Assembly (NCBI GenBank): GCA_029261395.1
Contig: JAJDBJ010000065.1
Location: forward strand, 50,991 to 114,990
Reading direction: 5' to 3'
Source of the DNA: Nitrospinaceae bacterium
GTDB taxonomy: Bacteria; Nitrospinota; Nitrospinia; Nitrospinales; Nitrospinaceae
DNA: 64,000 bases
Shown: piece after piece, positions 8,545-16,683 of the stretch
Numbering within the stretch: the stretch's first letter is position 1
Layout of the letters: the number at the start of each line of letters is the position of its first letter
Position numbers and translations under genes: made by a program
Notes under the pieces: generated by a model
What the model saw: the letters and a program-made list of their open reading frames with translations, nothing else
Database searches by the model: none
Told to the model about the DNA's origin: nothing

Positions 8545-8627
8545 TGCAAAGATTCCTATTTCGATTTGAGTGTGTCCCCAAACTACCGTCAAACCGGGGA
8601 TCGGGTCAACACCTTTCACTATTTTTT

Positions 8628-8683
8628 GTAGTTGCTCGATTTATCGAGCGGTTTTGAATACGCCCCATAAATGGGGCAACTAC
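8628..8683. repeat. 56-bp interrupted palindrome (MITE-like)
   Basis: The ends GTAGTTGC (8628-8635) and GCAACTAC (8676-8683) are perfect inverted copies. Inside them are two smaller palindromes, GCTCGATTTATCGAGC and GCCCCATAAATGGGGC. The unit could fold into a cruciform or a three-way hairpin. It lies in the gap upstream of the small membrane protein gene. Confidence 0.7.
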
Positions 8684-8799
8684 ATCTATATAAAATTCTT
8701 TTTGGAAAGATAAAAGTCAGGATTTCCGGGCCAGAGTACGCCAAAGGTAAATTGACAACTGTAATTTGCGCTCCAGGGTTCCCATTTTGTCGTTAGTGG

Positions 8800-9780
8800 T
8801 CAGCCCTTCGCCCCTCCTGCTAAGGAGCGGCGGAGGCGGCCCCAGTTGAAGGCCGAACCGGGGTCGTATTTTTTTTTGACGCCGTCGCCGGTTCCGCCCT
8901 GAACGTGGGCGTGTCCGAGGATTCCCTTGAATGTAGAGAAGTTTTTGATTTTACCGAGGGGGGTGCGCTGTTTTTCTTTATCAAAAGGTACCTTGAGGGA
9001 TATTTTTGGTAGCAGTTGGTTGATCCCGATACACAACCGGATGAGGGCCTGATACTGCTCCTCGGTGAAATCCCACATGCGCACCCTGCGCCCGTTGATG
9101 TTCCGGCTGAAGTAACCGCGTTCGCCGTAGGCACGTGAAGCGAAGGCTTTGAAGTCGGGCATCCGCAGTTTCTTCTGATATTTTTCCGGAAGGTCAAACC
9201 GCCAGCGTTCGTTAACTTTGCGATAAAGATCTTTGGGAGCGTGGTACAGATCCGATTCTTCCGCCAGGGATTGCCAGGAAAGGTTGGCCATTTCGATGTG
9301 CACGGCGCGTTCGTTGCCCTGCCGGTCATCCGCCGGGGCGGTGTTGGTTTTCCAGTACAGGTCGCAGGTTTGGTAAATGGTGCCGTCAAGGTCCAGATAA
9401 AAATGACTGCCTTTGAACGTGCTGTCTTTCAGGATCTGGTGGCAGTGGTGGGAGCTGTAACAGACATCGTAATGCAGGACGAACTGGTACACGGATTGCT
9501 GGAGTTCCTCGTAAGCCGTAGCCAGATCCTTGATTTTGTATTTGGAGTAATCGCGTGTGGGTGCACCGTTCAGTTTGGGGTCGTGTTGCGAACAGTGGTG
9601 CCGTCCTCTGGGATGAGGGCAGGCGTAACCATCCGCATGGTGCCAGAGTACCACTGGCGTTTCGATATCCACGATTTGCCCGCATGCCACAATAGATTGG
9701 TTCGTTGTCATAGGTAATGGGGAGGGAAGGGTGGTTGCGAGAGCGTTGTCATGCCGCTCATGATTCTGATTTCGGGTCAT
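8800..9780 (-). CDS. N-acetylmuramoyl-L-alanine amidase-like protein
   Basis: 326 residues. The central part fits an Amidase_2 (PGRP-like) domain: FVLHYDVCYSSHHCH at about 100-114, SHFYLDLDGTIYQ at 125-137 and AVHIEMAN at 159-166. These resemble the zinc-ligand His strand, the substrate-facing strand and the third conserved strand of muramoyl amidases. No signal peptide is seen, which would fit a cytoplasmic AmpD-like role in murein recycling, or a non-murein substrate. The N-terminal region has a His/Cys-rich patch (about 46-66) that might bind metal. The start chosen overlaps the end of nadK by 23 bases; ATG at 9711 is an alternative. The C-terminal third is not recognised. Confidence 0.65.
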   Translation of the reverse strand: MTRNQNHERHDNALATTLPSPLPMTTNQSIVACGQIVDIETPVVLWHHADGYACPHPRGRHHCSQHDPKLNGAPTRDYSKYKIKDLATAYEELQQSVYQFVLHYDVCYSSHHCHQILKDSTFKGSHFYLDLDGTIYQTCDLYWKTNTAPADDRQGNERAVHIEMANLSWQSLAEESDLYHAPKDLYRKVNERWRFDLPEKYQKKLRMPDFKAFASRAYGERGYFSRNINGRRVRMWDFTEEQYQALIRLCIGINQLLPKISLKVPFDKEKQRTPLGKIKNFSTFKGILGHAHVQGGTGDGVKKKYDPGSAFNWGRLRRSLAGGAKG

Positions 9781-10639
9781 CCGCCGGTCGGCCCCAGTGC
9801 AGTTTCTGGCGGAGTACCTGGTAATAGTTTTTGCCTTTGGCCTGGATCAAGCTGACCGGCGTAGGTCCCTGTTTGACCTCCAGCACGTCATCGGGGAACA
9901 TGGGGTACCCGGTTTGCCCATCCAGGGTCACCTGCACTTCTTCTTCGGTGATCAGTTTCACCTGCAGGGTGGACTGGTTGGGAATCACAATGGGCCGGTT
10001 GGTCAGCGTAAACGGGCAGATGGGACTCAGTAACAGCGCGTTCATGCTGGGGTGGATGATCGGTCCCCCGGCGGACAGAGAATACGCAGTCGATCCCGTT
10101 GGTGTGGCGATGATCAATCCATCGGCCCGGTACGAGGTCATGTACTGGCCGTTGACGTGCACCTCGAGGTTGACGATGCGTGCGGAGTTTTTATTGATCG
10201 CCACGTCGTTCAGCGCGAAATCGTTCTGTATCGTGCTTCCCTTTCTTTGGAGGCTGGCATTTAACAGCATGCGCCGCTCACTGACGGACTCCCCCTTTAG
10301 CACCTGTTTAAGAGTGCCGTACATATCGGGCAGAGACACCTCAGTCAGGAATCCCAGACTTCCCAGATTGACGGCGAGGATAGGTACGTCGAACGGATGC
10401 GTCAGCCTTGCCACACTCAGCAAAGTGCCGTCTCCTCCCAGCACGATGATCAGGTCGGCTTTGGAGGGGATTTCTTCTTTGTTGAGACTGGAGGTTTCAC
10501 CAATGATCCCGGCGGTTTCCGGCGCCATCAGAATATCGTAGTTTCTTTCCCTCAACCACGAGGAGAGCTCCAGAAGAACTTTCCGGCTGATGTCGGGTTT
10601 TTGTTTGCTGAAAATACCGATTTTTTGGATGGTGTCCAC
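9758..10639 (-). CDS. nadK: NAD kinase
   Basis: 293 residues, full length for bacterial NAD kinase. The ATP/NAD-binding GGDGT motif is at residues 68-72 (VLGGDGTLLS), followed by GSLGFLTEV and the conserved TPTGSTAYSLSAGGPIIHP block in the C-terminal domain. It phosphorylates NAD to NADP in the cytoplasm and is usually essential. It ends within the start of the amidase-like gene on the same strand, suggesting co-transcription. About 220 bases without a gene separate it from the DUF151 gene. Confidence 0.95.
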   Translation of the reverse strand: MDTIQKIGIFSKQKPDISRKVLLELSSWLRERNYDILMAPETAGIIGETSSLNKEEIPSKADLIIVLGGDGTLLSVARLTHPFDVPILAVNLGSLGFLTEVSLPDMYGTLKQVLKGESVSERRMLLNASLQRKGSTIQNDFALNDVAINKNSARIVNLEVHVNGQYMTSYRADGLIIATPTGSTAYSLSAGGPIIHPSMNALLLSPICPFTLTNRPIVIPNQSTLQVKLITEEEVQVTLDGQTGYPMFPDDVLEVKQGPTPVSLIQAKGKNYYQVLRQKLHWGRPADDPKSES

Positions 10640-10862
10640 GGTGGTATCCGGGTGGTTGAAAGGTCACGGGTTCCTATAGGAATAATAAAGAAAAAGAAGG
10701 GTGGTGCCAAGGGCAAGTTGAATAAAGGGGACTTTAAGAAGCGATCCACTGACGGAGGAGCGGCGGGCCGCCGCAGATATTTTACCTTCCGAAGTGCGCC
10801 TAAAGGTCATCGTTAGCCGTCAACGGTTAGCAAGTTCCCCTTCCCGTCAGGGGAGCAGAGGG

Positions 10863-11351
10863 CTAGAGATTACCGAAGTCCTGCGGTTTGATGTTGTCCA
10901 GCCACCGTTTCCATTGATCCTTGTCCTCCGTGTTGGTCTTGGAGGTATCGGGCATGTCCAGGCTTTTGGCCGCTTCGATGACGGTCTCATTGACATAAAT
11001 CGGAGCCTTGGCGCGCAGGGCCAGGGCGATGGCGTCGCTCGGGCGGGAATCAATTTTCAGGGTGTCTCCGCCGGACATCATGGAAATAACAGCGTAAAAG
11101 GTGTTGTCCTTCAGCTCACTGACCAGGATATGATTGATTTTCCCTTTCATGTCGCCAATGAGATTTTTCATCAAATCATGGGTCATGGGGCGTGGCGTGG
11201 CGATTTTTTCGATTTCCAAAGCGATGGCGTTGGCTTCAAAAAAACCGACCCAGATCGGCAGTGCCCGGTTCCCTTCCAGATCCTTCAGGATAATAATGGG
11301 CATATTGGTCAGGGGGTCCAGCGTCAGACCTTCCACTTTCATTTCAACCAT
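10863..11351 (-). CDS. Bifunctional nuclease family protein (DUF151)
   Basis: 162 residues of the BFN/DUF151 family (PF02577). Visible traits are a start of the form EMKVEGLTLDP, then LPIWVGFFEANAIAL, the RPMTHDLM segment and IDSRPSDAIALALRAKAPIYV at about 121-141. Plant and Mycobacterium relatives have RNase/DNase or transcription-linked roles; the bacterial function is not settled. A TTCATGG context with an AGGA-like box precedes the ATG on the minus strand. The upstream region to 11514 is AT-rich and probably carries its promoter. Confidence 0.88.
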   Translation of the reverse strand: MVEMKVEGLTLDPLTNMPIIILKDLEGNRALPIWVGFFEANAIALEIEKIATPRPMTHDLMKNLIGDMKGKINHILVSELKDNTFYAVISMMSGGDTLKIDSRPSDAIALALRAKAPIYVNETVIEAAKSLDMPDTSKTNTEDKDQWKRWLDNIKPQDFGNL

Positions 11352-11514
11352 GAATTGTTCCTTTGACAGGTTTAGGCGTTTTGGGGTTACTCAGACCCAC
11401 GATACGGGAAAACAGTTGGGTTTTCTATAGTTAATCAATAAAAAAAATATTTGTCAATGTTGCAATTGGAAGCCATTGTGAGGGGATTTAGGGAAGTTTT
11501 TAGCAGGTCTGATT

Positions 11515-11754
11515 TCAAGGGCTTTGGATATGATTTTTTACGAACTCCCGAAGTTTAATTTGTACCGGTTCAGGGATCTCAACAGCAGAGAGGGTTTTTC
11601 TGCAAATATCCGAGGTTTGACGATAGGTTTCCAAAAAGGAGACGCAGGGAGGGCAATCCTTAAAATGATCCTCCAGAGAGGCCGCCGTGTCCGGACTCAG
11701 GGTTCCTTCAAAATAATCACACAATAGATCGATACATTCTTTACAGCAAATCAT
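11515..11754 (-). CDS. Zinc-finger anti-sigma factor (ZAS-type, short)
   Basis: 79 residues. The zf-HC2 pattern is present: an N-terminal Cys (CKEC, residues 4-7), a YFEGTLS helix start and His30-x3-Cys34-x2-Cys37. Such domains bind the partner ECF sigma factor and hold it inactive. Its start overlaps the stop of the sigma gene by four bases, so the pair is translated together. There is no transmembrane segment, so this is a soluble ZAS protein that probably responds to a cytoplasmic cue such as redox state, rather than to the envelope directly. Confidence 0.82.
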   Translation of the reverse strand: MICCKECIDLLCDYFEGTLSPDTAASLEDHFKDCPPCVSFLETYRQTSDICRKTLSAVEIPEPVQIKLREFVKNHIQSP

Positions 11755-12371
11755 TTCTTCGAGCTCCGGGTTTTATATTCATCAAAATAGTTGGACAGCC
11801 TTTTCCTGAGAAAAAGCCGGGCCCGATGCAACCGGGATTTGACGGCAGGGATAGTCAAATCCAGAATATCCCCAACTTTTTCTGTTGATAAGCCCTCGAC
11901 ATCTCTCAACATAAAGACCACTTTTTCCTTCTCGGGGAGCAGTGCAACGGCTTTTTCAATCACTCCCTTGGTTTCGTTCGAAAACAGCAGCGAATCCGTG
12001 CTTTTCGACCAATCGGAAACTTTTTCATTTTGGAATCCGGCATGGTTGAAATTGGGCAGGCCTTCGTCCAACGATACGTACTGTTCCTTTTTTTTAGTTC
12101 TCAGCTTCATGTAGGTCGCATTCAAAGTAATGCGGTAGACCCAACTGGAGAAAGCCGACTTACCCTGAAACGTGTCGATTTTTCGATAGATGGTCAGAAG
12201 TACTTCCTGAGTCACATCTTGCGCATCCATTTGGTTGCGTGTCATGTTGAACGACAGGGCGTAAATCTTCCGCTGGTAGAGTTCGAAAATTTTATCGAAC
12301 GCCTCCATGCGTCCGGCTTTCATTTCCCGGACAAGTATCTCGTCCTGCTCTTTTTCTTCCTGAGTCGGCAT
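11751..12371 (-). CDS. ECF-type RNA polymerase sigma factor
   Basis: 206 residues with the two-domain layout of ECF sigma factors. Region 2 is visible as FELYQRKIYALSFNMTRNQMDAQDVTQEVLLTIYRK (about residues 28-63, conserved Asp-Ala-x-Asp-Val-Thr-Gln-Glu) and region 4 as EKVVFMLRDVEGLSTEKVGDILDLTIPAVKSRLHRAR (about 149-185). The linker of about 50 residues is longer than usual. It is encoded directly before its likely anti-sigma factor. Divergent to it lies the PagL-like gene, a possible regulon member. Confidence 0.92.
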   Translation of the reverse strand: MPTQEEKEQDEILVREMKAGRMEAFDKIFELYQRKIYALSFNMTRNQMDAQDVTQEVLLTIYRKIDTFQGKSAFSSWVYRITLNATYMKLRTKKKEQYVSLDEGLPNFNHAGFQNEKVSDWSKSTDSLLFSNETKGVIEKAVALLPEKEKVVFMLRDVEGLSTEKVGDILDLTIPAVKSRLHRARLFLRKRLSNYFDEYKTRSSKK

Positions 12372-12794
12372 GGTCCGCCAGATTTCCTTGAATGGTGTTC
12401 TGTGTCCAGTGCCTGGCCGACCCGTGAAGTAAGTTCAGGGTTTAAATTCGGTCAAGTTTTAGATGCACTGGAATCAGGAACGGTTCCGGTTTTTAGAATT
12501 TTCAAGTCTCGGGACTTGAAAAATATTATGGGAAAGCCACTATGAATTCTAACATCCCAACCGGGAGAGTACAAATGGAGTGATTTTTGGGATGGACTGA
12601 GACCCAGAGATAAGGCTTTAGATTTAATCAGTTGTGGGTGGATTGTGGGTTGGGGCGGGTTGTGCGGTGCCTTGGGAATGTTGAATCCCAGTTTTCCGGG
12701 CCCGTTCGCCCCCTCGAAAAATCTTAGAAAGGTTTATGCTATAATCCCGACTCCTTCATGATGGAAAGTTAATAACCTTGATAATGAATGGATA
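12372..12794. other. Divergent promoter region, sigma factor and PagL-like genes
   Basis: A 423-base gap between two divergent genes. On the minus strand a TTGACC box (12450-12455) and TTACTT (12427-12432) are 17 bases apart and could drive the sigma factor gene. On the plus strand an extended -10 box, TGCTATAAT (12737-12745), lies about 50 bases before the PagL-like gene; no good -35 box is seen. The middle (12540-12700) is GC-rich with no open frame of note. Confidence 0.45.
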
Positions 12795-13571
12795 ATGATA
12801 AAGTCATACTGGGCGTTTTTTATTGTTTTGGTGCTGATCCCGCTGGGTTCAGAAAGGGCATTCGCCCAATTATTTTCTTCCAAAATCGCAGGGGATACGA
12901 GGTCGTGGGCCTTGTCCTCGGTCGATGAAATTAAGGTGGCGCAGGCGTACCCGGAATCCGAGAGCTCAACGACCGAGCACGTCACTTCATCATCTCCTGA
13001 TTTTGAAAGTCGCTTTGCCAAGAACCAGTATGAGTTCGGTCTGTCACTGGGGTACGGGTTTTCTATCAACCTTCCTCCAGCAACGGGAGTTTCCGGTCAG
13101 CGGACCGAGATCCGGGCCGTTCACTTTTTCCCCAACTTTAAATACAACCTGACCGGGCTCATGGGAAACTCCGTCTTCCGGGGGGCCTTGTATTGGGTGA
13201 TTGAGGCGGGAGCGGTTGTTTCCATCACAGATCCGGAGCGGGATGGTCAAACCGTAGATCAGGCACCTACCTTCATGGTCGGTCTGGTTCCTGCGCAATT
13301 AGAATATAAGTTTCTCAATCGCGGGAGAAACTGGGTGCCCTTTGTATTTGCCGGGGTGGGGGGTGCTTGGGGTGACTTTTTTGAGGGCTCCGTAGAAATC
13401 TCCACCGCGTTTGAATTTATTTTGCAGACAGGAGCCGGGATCGAATATTTCTTTGACAATGGCACCGCCATCAACTTCAATTACCGCCTCTGGCACTTGT
13501 CCAATTCCGGCATCAAAGGCCGCAACGTCGGGACCAATGCCCACGTGTTCAGTCTGGGGTACAGTTTTTAG
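12795..13571 (+). CDS. PagL-like lipid A 3-O-deacylase / acyloxyacyl hydrolase
   Basis: 258 residues. Residues 1-25 form a signal peptide ending in FA-like ERAFAQ. After a short linker the rest shows alternating beta-strands typical of an outer membrane barrel, ending in Phe (SLGYSF). The last strands hold the PagL active-site pattern YRLWHLSNSGI, with His234 and Ser236 as the probable catalytic pair. PagL removes the 3-O acyl chain of lipid A in the outer membrane. The gene is divergent from an ECF sigma pair and upstream of an HpnN-like transporter gene, which suggests a link to outer-membrane remodelling. The mature length is longer than Pseudomonas PagL, as in the broader PF09411 family. 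Confidence 0.75.
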   Translation: MIKSYWAFFIVLVLIPLGSERAFAQLFSSKIAGDTRSWALSSVDEIKVAQAYPESESSTTEHVTSSSPDFESRFAKNQYEFGLSLGYGFSINLPPATGVSGQRTEIRAVHFFPNFKYNLTGLMGNSVFRGALYWVIEAGAVVSITDPERDGQTVDQAPTFMVGLVPAQLEYKFLNRGRNWVPFVFAGVGGAWGDFFEGSVEISTAFEFILQTGAGIEYFFDNGTAINFNYRLWHLSNSGIKGRNVGTNAHVFSLGYSF

Positions 13572-13626
13572 CATGCGCGGGTGACTGTCACCGCAGGCAA
13601 AAATTCTCGGCCTCCTCTATCTGACC

Positions 13627-13635
13627 TGTTATACT
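13627..13635 (+). promoter_or_regulatory. Extended -10 box upstream of the RND transporter gene
   Basis: TGTTATACT, a TGn-extended -10 element. It would start transcription about 50 bases before the transporter start. No recognisable -35 box is present, which is tolerated by extended -10 promoters. Confidence 0.35.
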
Positions 13636-13694
13636 AATTTTTACAATACTTTCCATAAAACTCCATTCTGAGATTGAGTAGTTTTTTCATTTTT

Positions 13695-16439
13695 ATGGAT
13701 CCTACCGTTCCGCCAAAACAGTCAGCCCCCTCTTCCAAACCCGGAATCCTGGACCGGATGTTTACCGGTTTTGAAACCCTGGCTTATTACCATCCGTGGT
13801 GGGTTCTGTTGGTTTCGCTTGTTCTGGCGGCTCTCAGCATAGGGTTTACGGCGACACATCTCCAGTTCAACACGCTTCGGGAAGACCTGATCTCCAAGGA
13901 CATGAAGTTCCATGCCCTGTACCAGCAATACCGGGAACGCTTCAAAGATTTTGACGGCATGATTATCGTCGTCGAGGGTGAGCAACCCGAGGCGATGAAG
14001 CAGTTTGCCGATCAATTGGCGGATCGGTTACACAACCAGTCCGCAATATCCTCCGAGATTTATTACAAAGTCGATACCGGTTATTTCAAGGATAAATCCC
14101 TGTTGTTTCTGGAGCCGGACGCTCTGGAACAGTTGTCGACCAAACTCAAATCTCATCAGGATTTTCTGGAGCAGGTGAATACCTCACCCGGACTCAGCAC
14201 ACTGCTCACAAGTCTCAACCACGAAATCAGCACCGGTGTGGTCGATACTCTGCTCACCGATATGCTCGGCATGGAGGACGAGGAAGGAGAGAAAGACGAT
14301 GCCGCGGACCTCGGCTTGCTGATCTCCCTGCTGGGGCAAATGGCCCGGCAGGTGGAAGGCGATACGGCGTACCGTTCGCCCTGGGGAGCCTTTCTGGCAG
14401 AGGAGAACAATCCTCTGCGGGAAGACGGGTATCTGGTGTCCGATGACGGGCGTTTGTTGTTCCTCCTGCTCAATCCGCAGGAGACGGAAGGTGACTTTGC
14501 CGGTTCCAAAAATGCGATCGAGGGAATCCGGGCGATCGTCAAAGAGCTGGCACCGGGTTTTCCAAAGATCACGGTGGGGATGACGGGCGGCGAGGTGATC
14601 TCGTCGGATGAAATGTTCACCACTCACTCGGATGTTAAAAACGCCTCGAAGTATGCACTGGTCGGCGTGGCCCTGCTGTTCATGCTGTTTTACCGGGGCG
14701 TCACCGAACCTCTGCTCGCAGTGTTCACCCTGCTGGTTTCCATTGCCTGGGCGATGGGATACACCACTTTGGCCGTCGGCCACCTCAATATCATTTCCGT
14801 GGTATTCACCACCATCCTGATCGGGCTGGGCATCGACTTTGGAATCCATATTCTCTGCCGCTATCGCGAAGAGCGACGGTTGGGCCGTGGAGTCTGTCTG
14901 GCCATGTGCAATACCCTGCAACAAACCGGGCGCGGTAATCTGGCCGGGGCCGTCACCACCGCCATCGCATTCGGAGCCATGGTGTTCACCGACTTTGTGG
15001 GCATCGTCGAACTGGGGATTATCGCCGCCGGCGGCATCATTCTGTGCTGGCTCGGCATGGTGCTCCTGCTACCGGCCTTGATCAGCCTGGAGGAGCGCTG
15101 GCGGAAACCGGTGCACGTCCTGCCGGAACGGGTTGGGAAACGGGACGCCTTGTTCGAAAAAATATATTCGCACTATTACGTTATTATTTTCGTTTTTCTG
15201 GGTGTCCTGATGGGATGCGGTTACCTTTCCAAGGACCTGTATTTCGATTACAACCTGCTCAACATGCAGGCCAAGGGGACCGAGGCGGTGCGTTTTGAAA
15301 TGAAGATTATCGAAAACGCCAAACGCGCCTCCTGGAACGCCGCCCTGGTAGCGGACGATATGCAGGACGCGAAGGAAAAGTACCGGATTCTCAAAGACAT
15401 GCCCTCTGTGGGTAAAGTGGAAAGCCTGTTGACCGCGATTCCGGAAAATCAGCAAGATCGGATCGAGCAAGTGAAAACTCTCGCTCCGCTCATCGATGCG
15501 TTTGAAGTGGCATCAGATGACGAACCATTTTCCCTGCAGACCATCCGGGACACTTTGAACAATATCCGATTCAAACTTCGTAAAAAGGAAAAGGAAGGCG
15601 AGCAGGACGATGTGTATGAAGCTTCCCGCCTGGCAAGCCGGTTGGAAGTGGTTCTCAAGAACACCGATCCCAAAACCGCCGCGACTCGCCTGCAGGGATT
15701 TTCGAGCACCCTGTTTGTCGATTACCGGAGCAAGATCGCCGATCTCAAGCGTTCCGTTCATCCCGTCCCTGTCCAGGTGGAAGACCTGCCGCAGGACCTG
15801 AAAGACCGGTTCGTCAGTACCGACGGCAAGTATCTGCTGTTGGTGTACCCCAATATCAATATCTGGGAACGGGAAGCGATGGAGAAATTCCTGTACGAAA
15901 TGCGGCGAATCGATCCCGATGTCACCGGCAACGCAGTCCATATGTTCGAGTCGAGCCGTTTGATGATCGACGCTTACATTAGCGCCGGGTTGTACGCGTT
16001 GGCGGCCATTTTCCTGTACCTGATGCTGACGCTCCGCAATCTCAGAACCACGTTTCTGGTCCTGCTACCGACGCTGGCGGGCGCTGTTCTAACGCTGGGG
16101 CTGATGCGCCTGACCGGCGTTCAGTTCAACCTCGCCAATCTGGTGATCCTGCCCCTGATCCTCGGTATCGGAGTGGTCGATGGCGTACACATCCTGCATC
16201 GGTGGCGGGAAACGCCGGACTGCGAGAAGAACGTCATATCGAAAAGTACCGGGCAGGCGGTGATCCTCACTTCGCTGACTACCATGATCGGTTTCGGAAG
16301 CCTGATGGTGGCGGATCATCAAGGCGTGTACAGCGTCGGGCTGGTGCTCATGCTGGGCGTCGGCAGTTGCATGATCACCTCCATCACCCTGCTCCCCGCG
16401 CTGATCAAACTCTGCTGTGCCCGTGGTTGGAAAATATAG
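13695..16439 (+). CDS. RND/MMPL family transporter, HpnN-like
   Basis: 914 residues from the ATG; an in-frame TTG seven codons upstream (13674) is possible, and neither has a strong ribosome site. Two similar halves each begin with one membrane helix and a large periplasmic domain and end with a bundle of about five helices. First half: HPWWVLLVSLVLAAL near residue 38 and GLGIDFGIHILCRYREER near 385. Second half: a helix near 495 and LGIGVVDGVHILHRWRE near 830. The early LQFNTLREDLI segment resembles HpnN, which moves hopanoids to the outer membrane, but general MMPL exporters share it. It sits between a PagL-like gene and a repeat element. No hopanoid biosynthesis genes are visible in the window. 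Confidence 0.75.
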   Translation: MDPTVPPKQSAPSSKPGILDRMFTGFETLAYYHPWWVLLVSLVLAALSIGFTATHLQFNTLREDLISKDMKFHALYQQYRERFKDFDGMIIVVEGEQPEAMKQFADQLADRLHNQSAISSEIYYKVDTGYFKDKSLLFLEPDALEQLSTKLKSHQDFLEQVNTSPGLSTLLTSLNHEISTGVVDTLLTDMLGMEDEEGEKDDAADLGLLISLLGQMARQVEGDTAYRSPWGAFLAEENNPLREDGYLVSDDGRLLFLLLNPQETEGDFAGSKNAIEGIRAIVKELAPGFPKITVGMTGGEVISSDEMFTTHSDVKNASKYALVGVALLFMLFYRGVTEPLLAVFTLLVSIAWAMGYTTLAVGHLNIISVVFTTILIGLGIDFGIHILCRYREERRLGRGVCLAMCNTLQQTGRGNLAGAVTTAIAFGAMVFTDFVGIVELGIIAAGGIILCWLGMVLLLPALISLEERWRKPVHVLPERVGKRDALFEKIYSHYYVIIFVFLGVLMGCGYLSKDLYFDYNLLNMQAKGTEAVRFEMKIIENAKRASWNAALVADDMQDAKEKYRILKDMPSVGKVESLLTAIPENQQDRIEQVKTLAPLIDAFEVASDDEPFSLQTIRDTLNNIRFKLRKKEKEGEQDDVYEASRLASRLEVVLKNTDPKTAATRLQGFSSTLFVDYRSKIADLKRSVHPVPVQVEDLPQDLKDRFVSTDGKYLLLVYPNINIWEREAMEKFLYEMRRIDPDVTGNAVHMFESSRLMIDAYISAGLYALAAIFLYLMLTLRNLRTTFLVLLPTLAGAVLTLGLMRLTGVQFNLANLVILPLILGIGVVDGVHILHRWRETPDCEKNVISKSTGQAVILTSLTTMIGFGSLMVADHQGVYSVGLVLMLGVGSCMITSITLLPALIKLCCARGWKI

Positions 16440-16456
16440 AGAGGAGAAAAAATGTG

Positions 16457-16559
16457 TCTTGTCATCCTGAGCGTTAGCGAAGGATCTATGTTTTAGGTTT
16501 TTCAGAATTACTGGAGAAAACACAGATTCTTCGTCGCTAGCGCTCCTCAGAATGACAGA
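16457..16559. repeat. Palindromic intergenic repeat, family A copy 1
   Basis: The ends are inverted copies: a GTCATCCTGAGCG...GAAGGATCT arm at the left and an AGATTCTTCG...CTCAGAATGAC arm at the right, with an ATGTTTT/AAACACA pair inside. It lies just after the transporter gene. The same unit recurs at 18781, 29023, 36324 and 53656. Confidence 0.75.
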
Positions 16560-16683
16560 CTTTCCCTTTCTTCCTGTTCCGTGGTTTGTCGAGGGCTCGT
16601 GGCGAGCAGTGCCACCTTCGCTTGCGCCCAGTGGCCGTCGCTTGCCATTAACGGTCAGCCCGTTGCCACCGGCGGCTCGCCGG

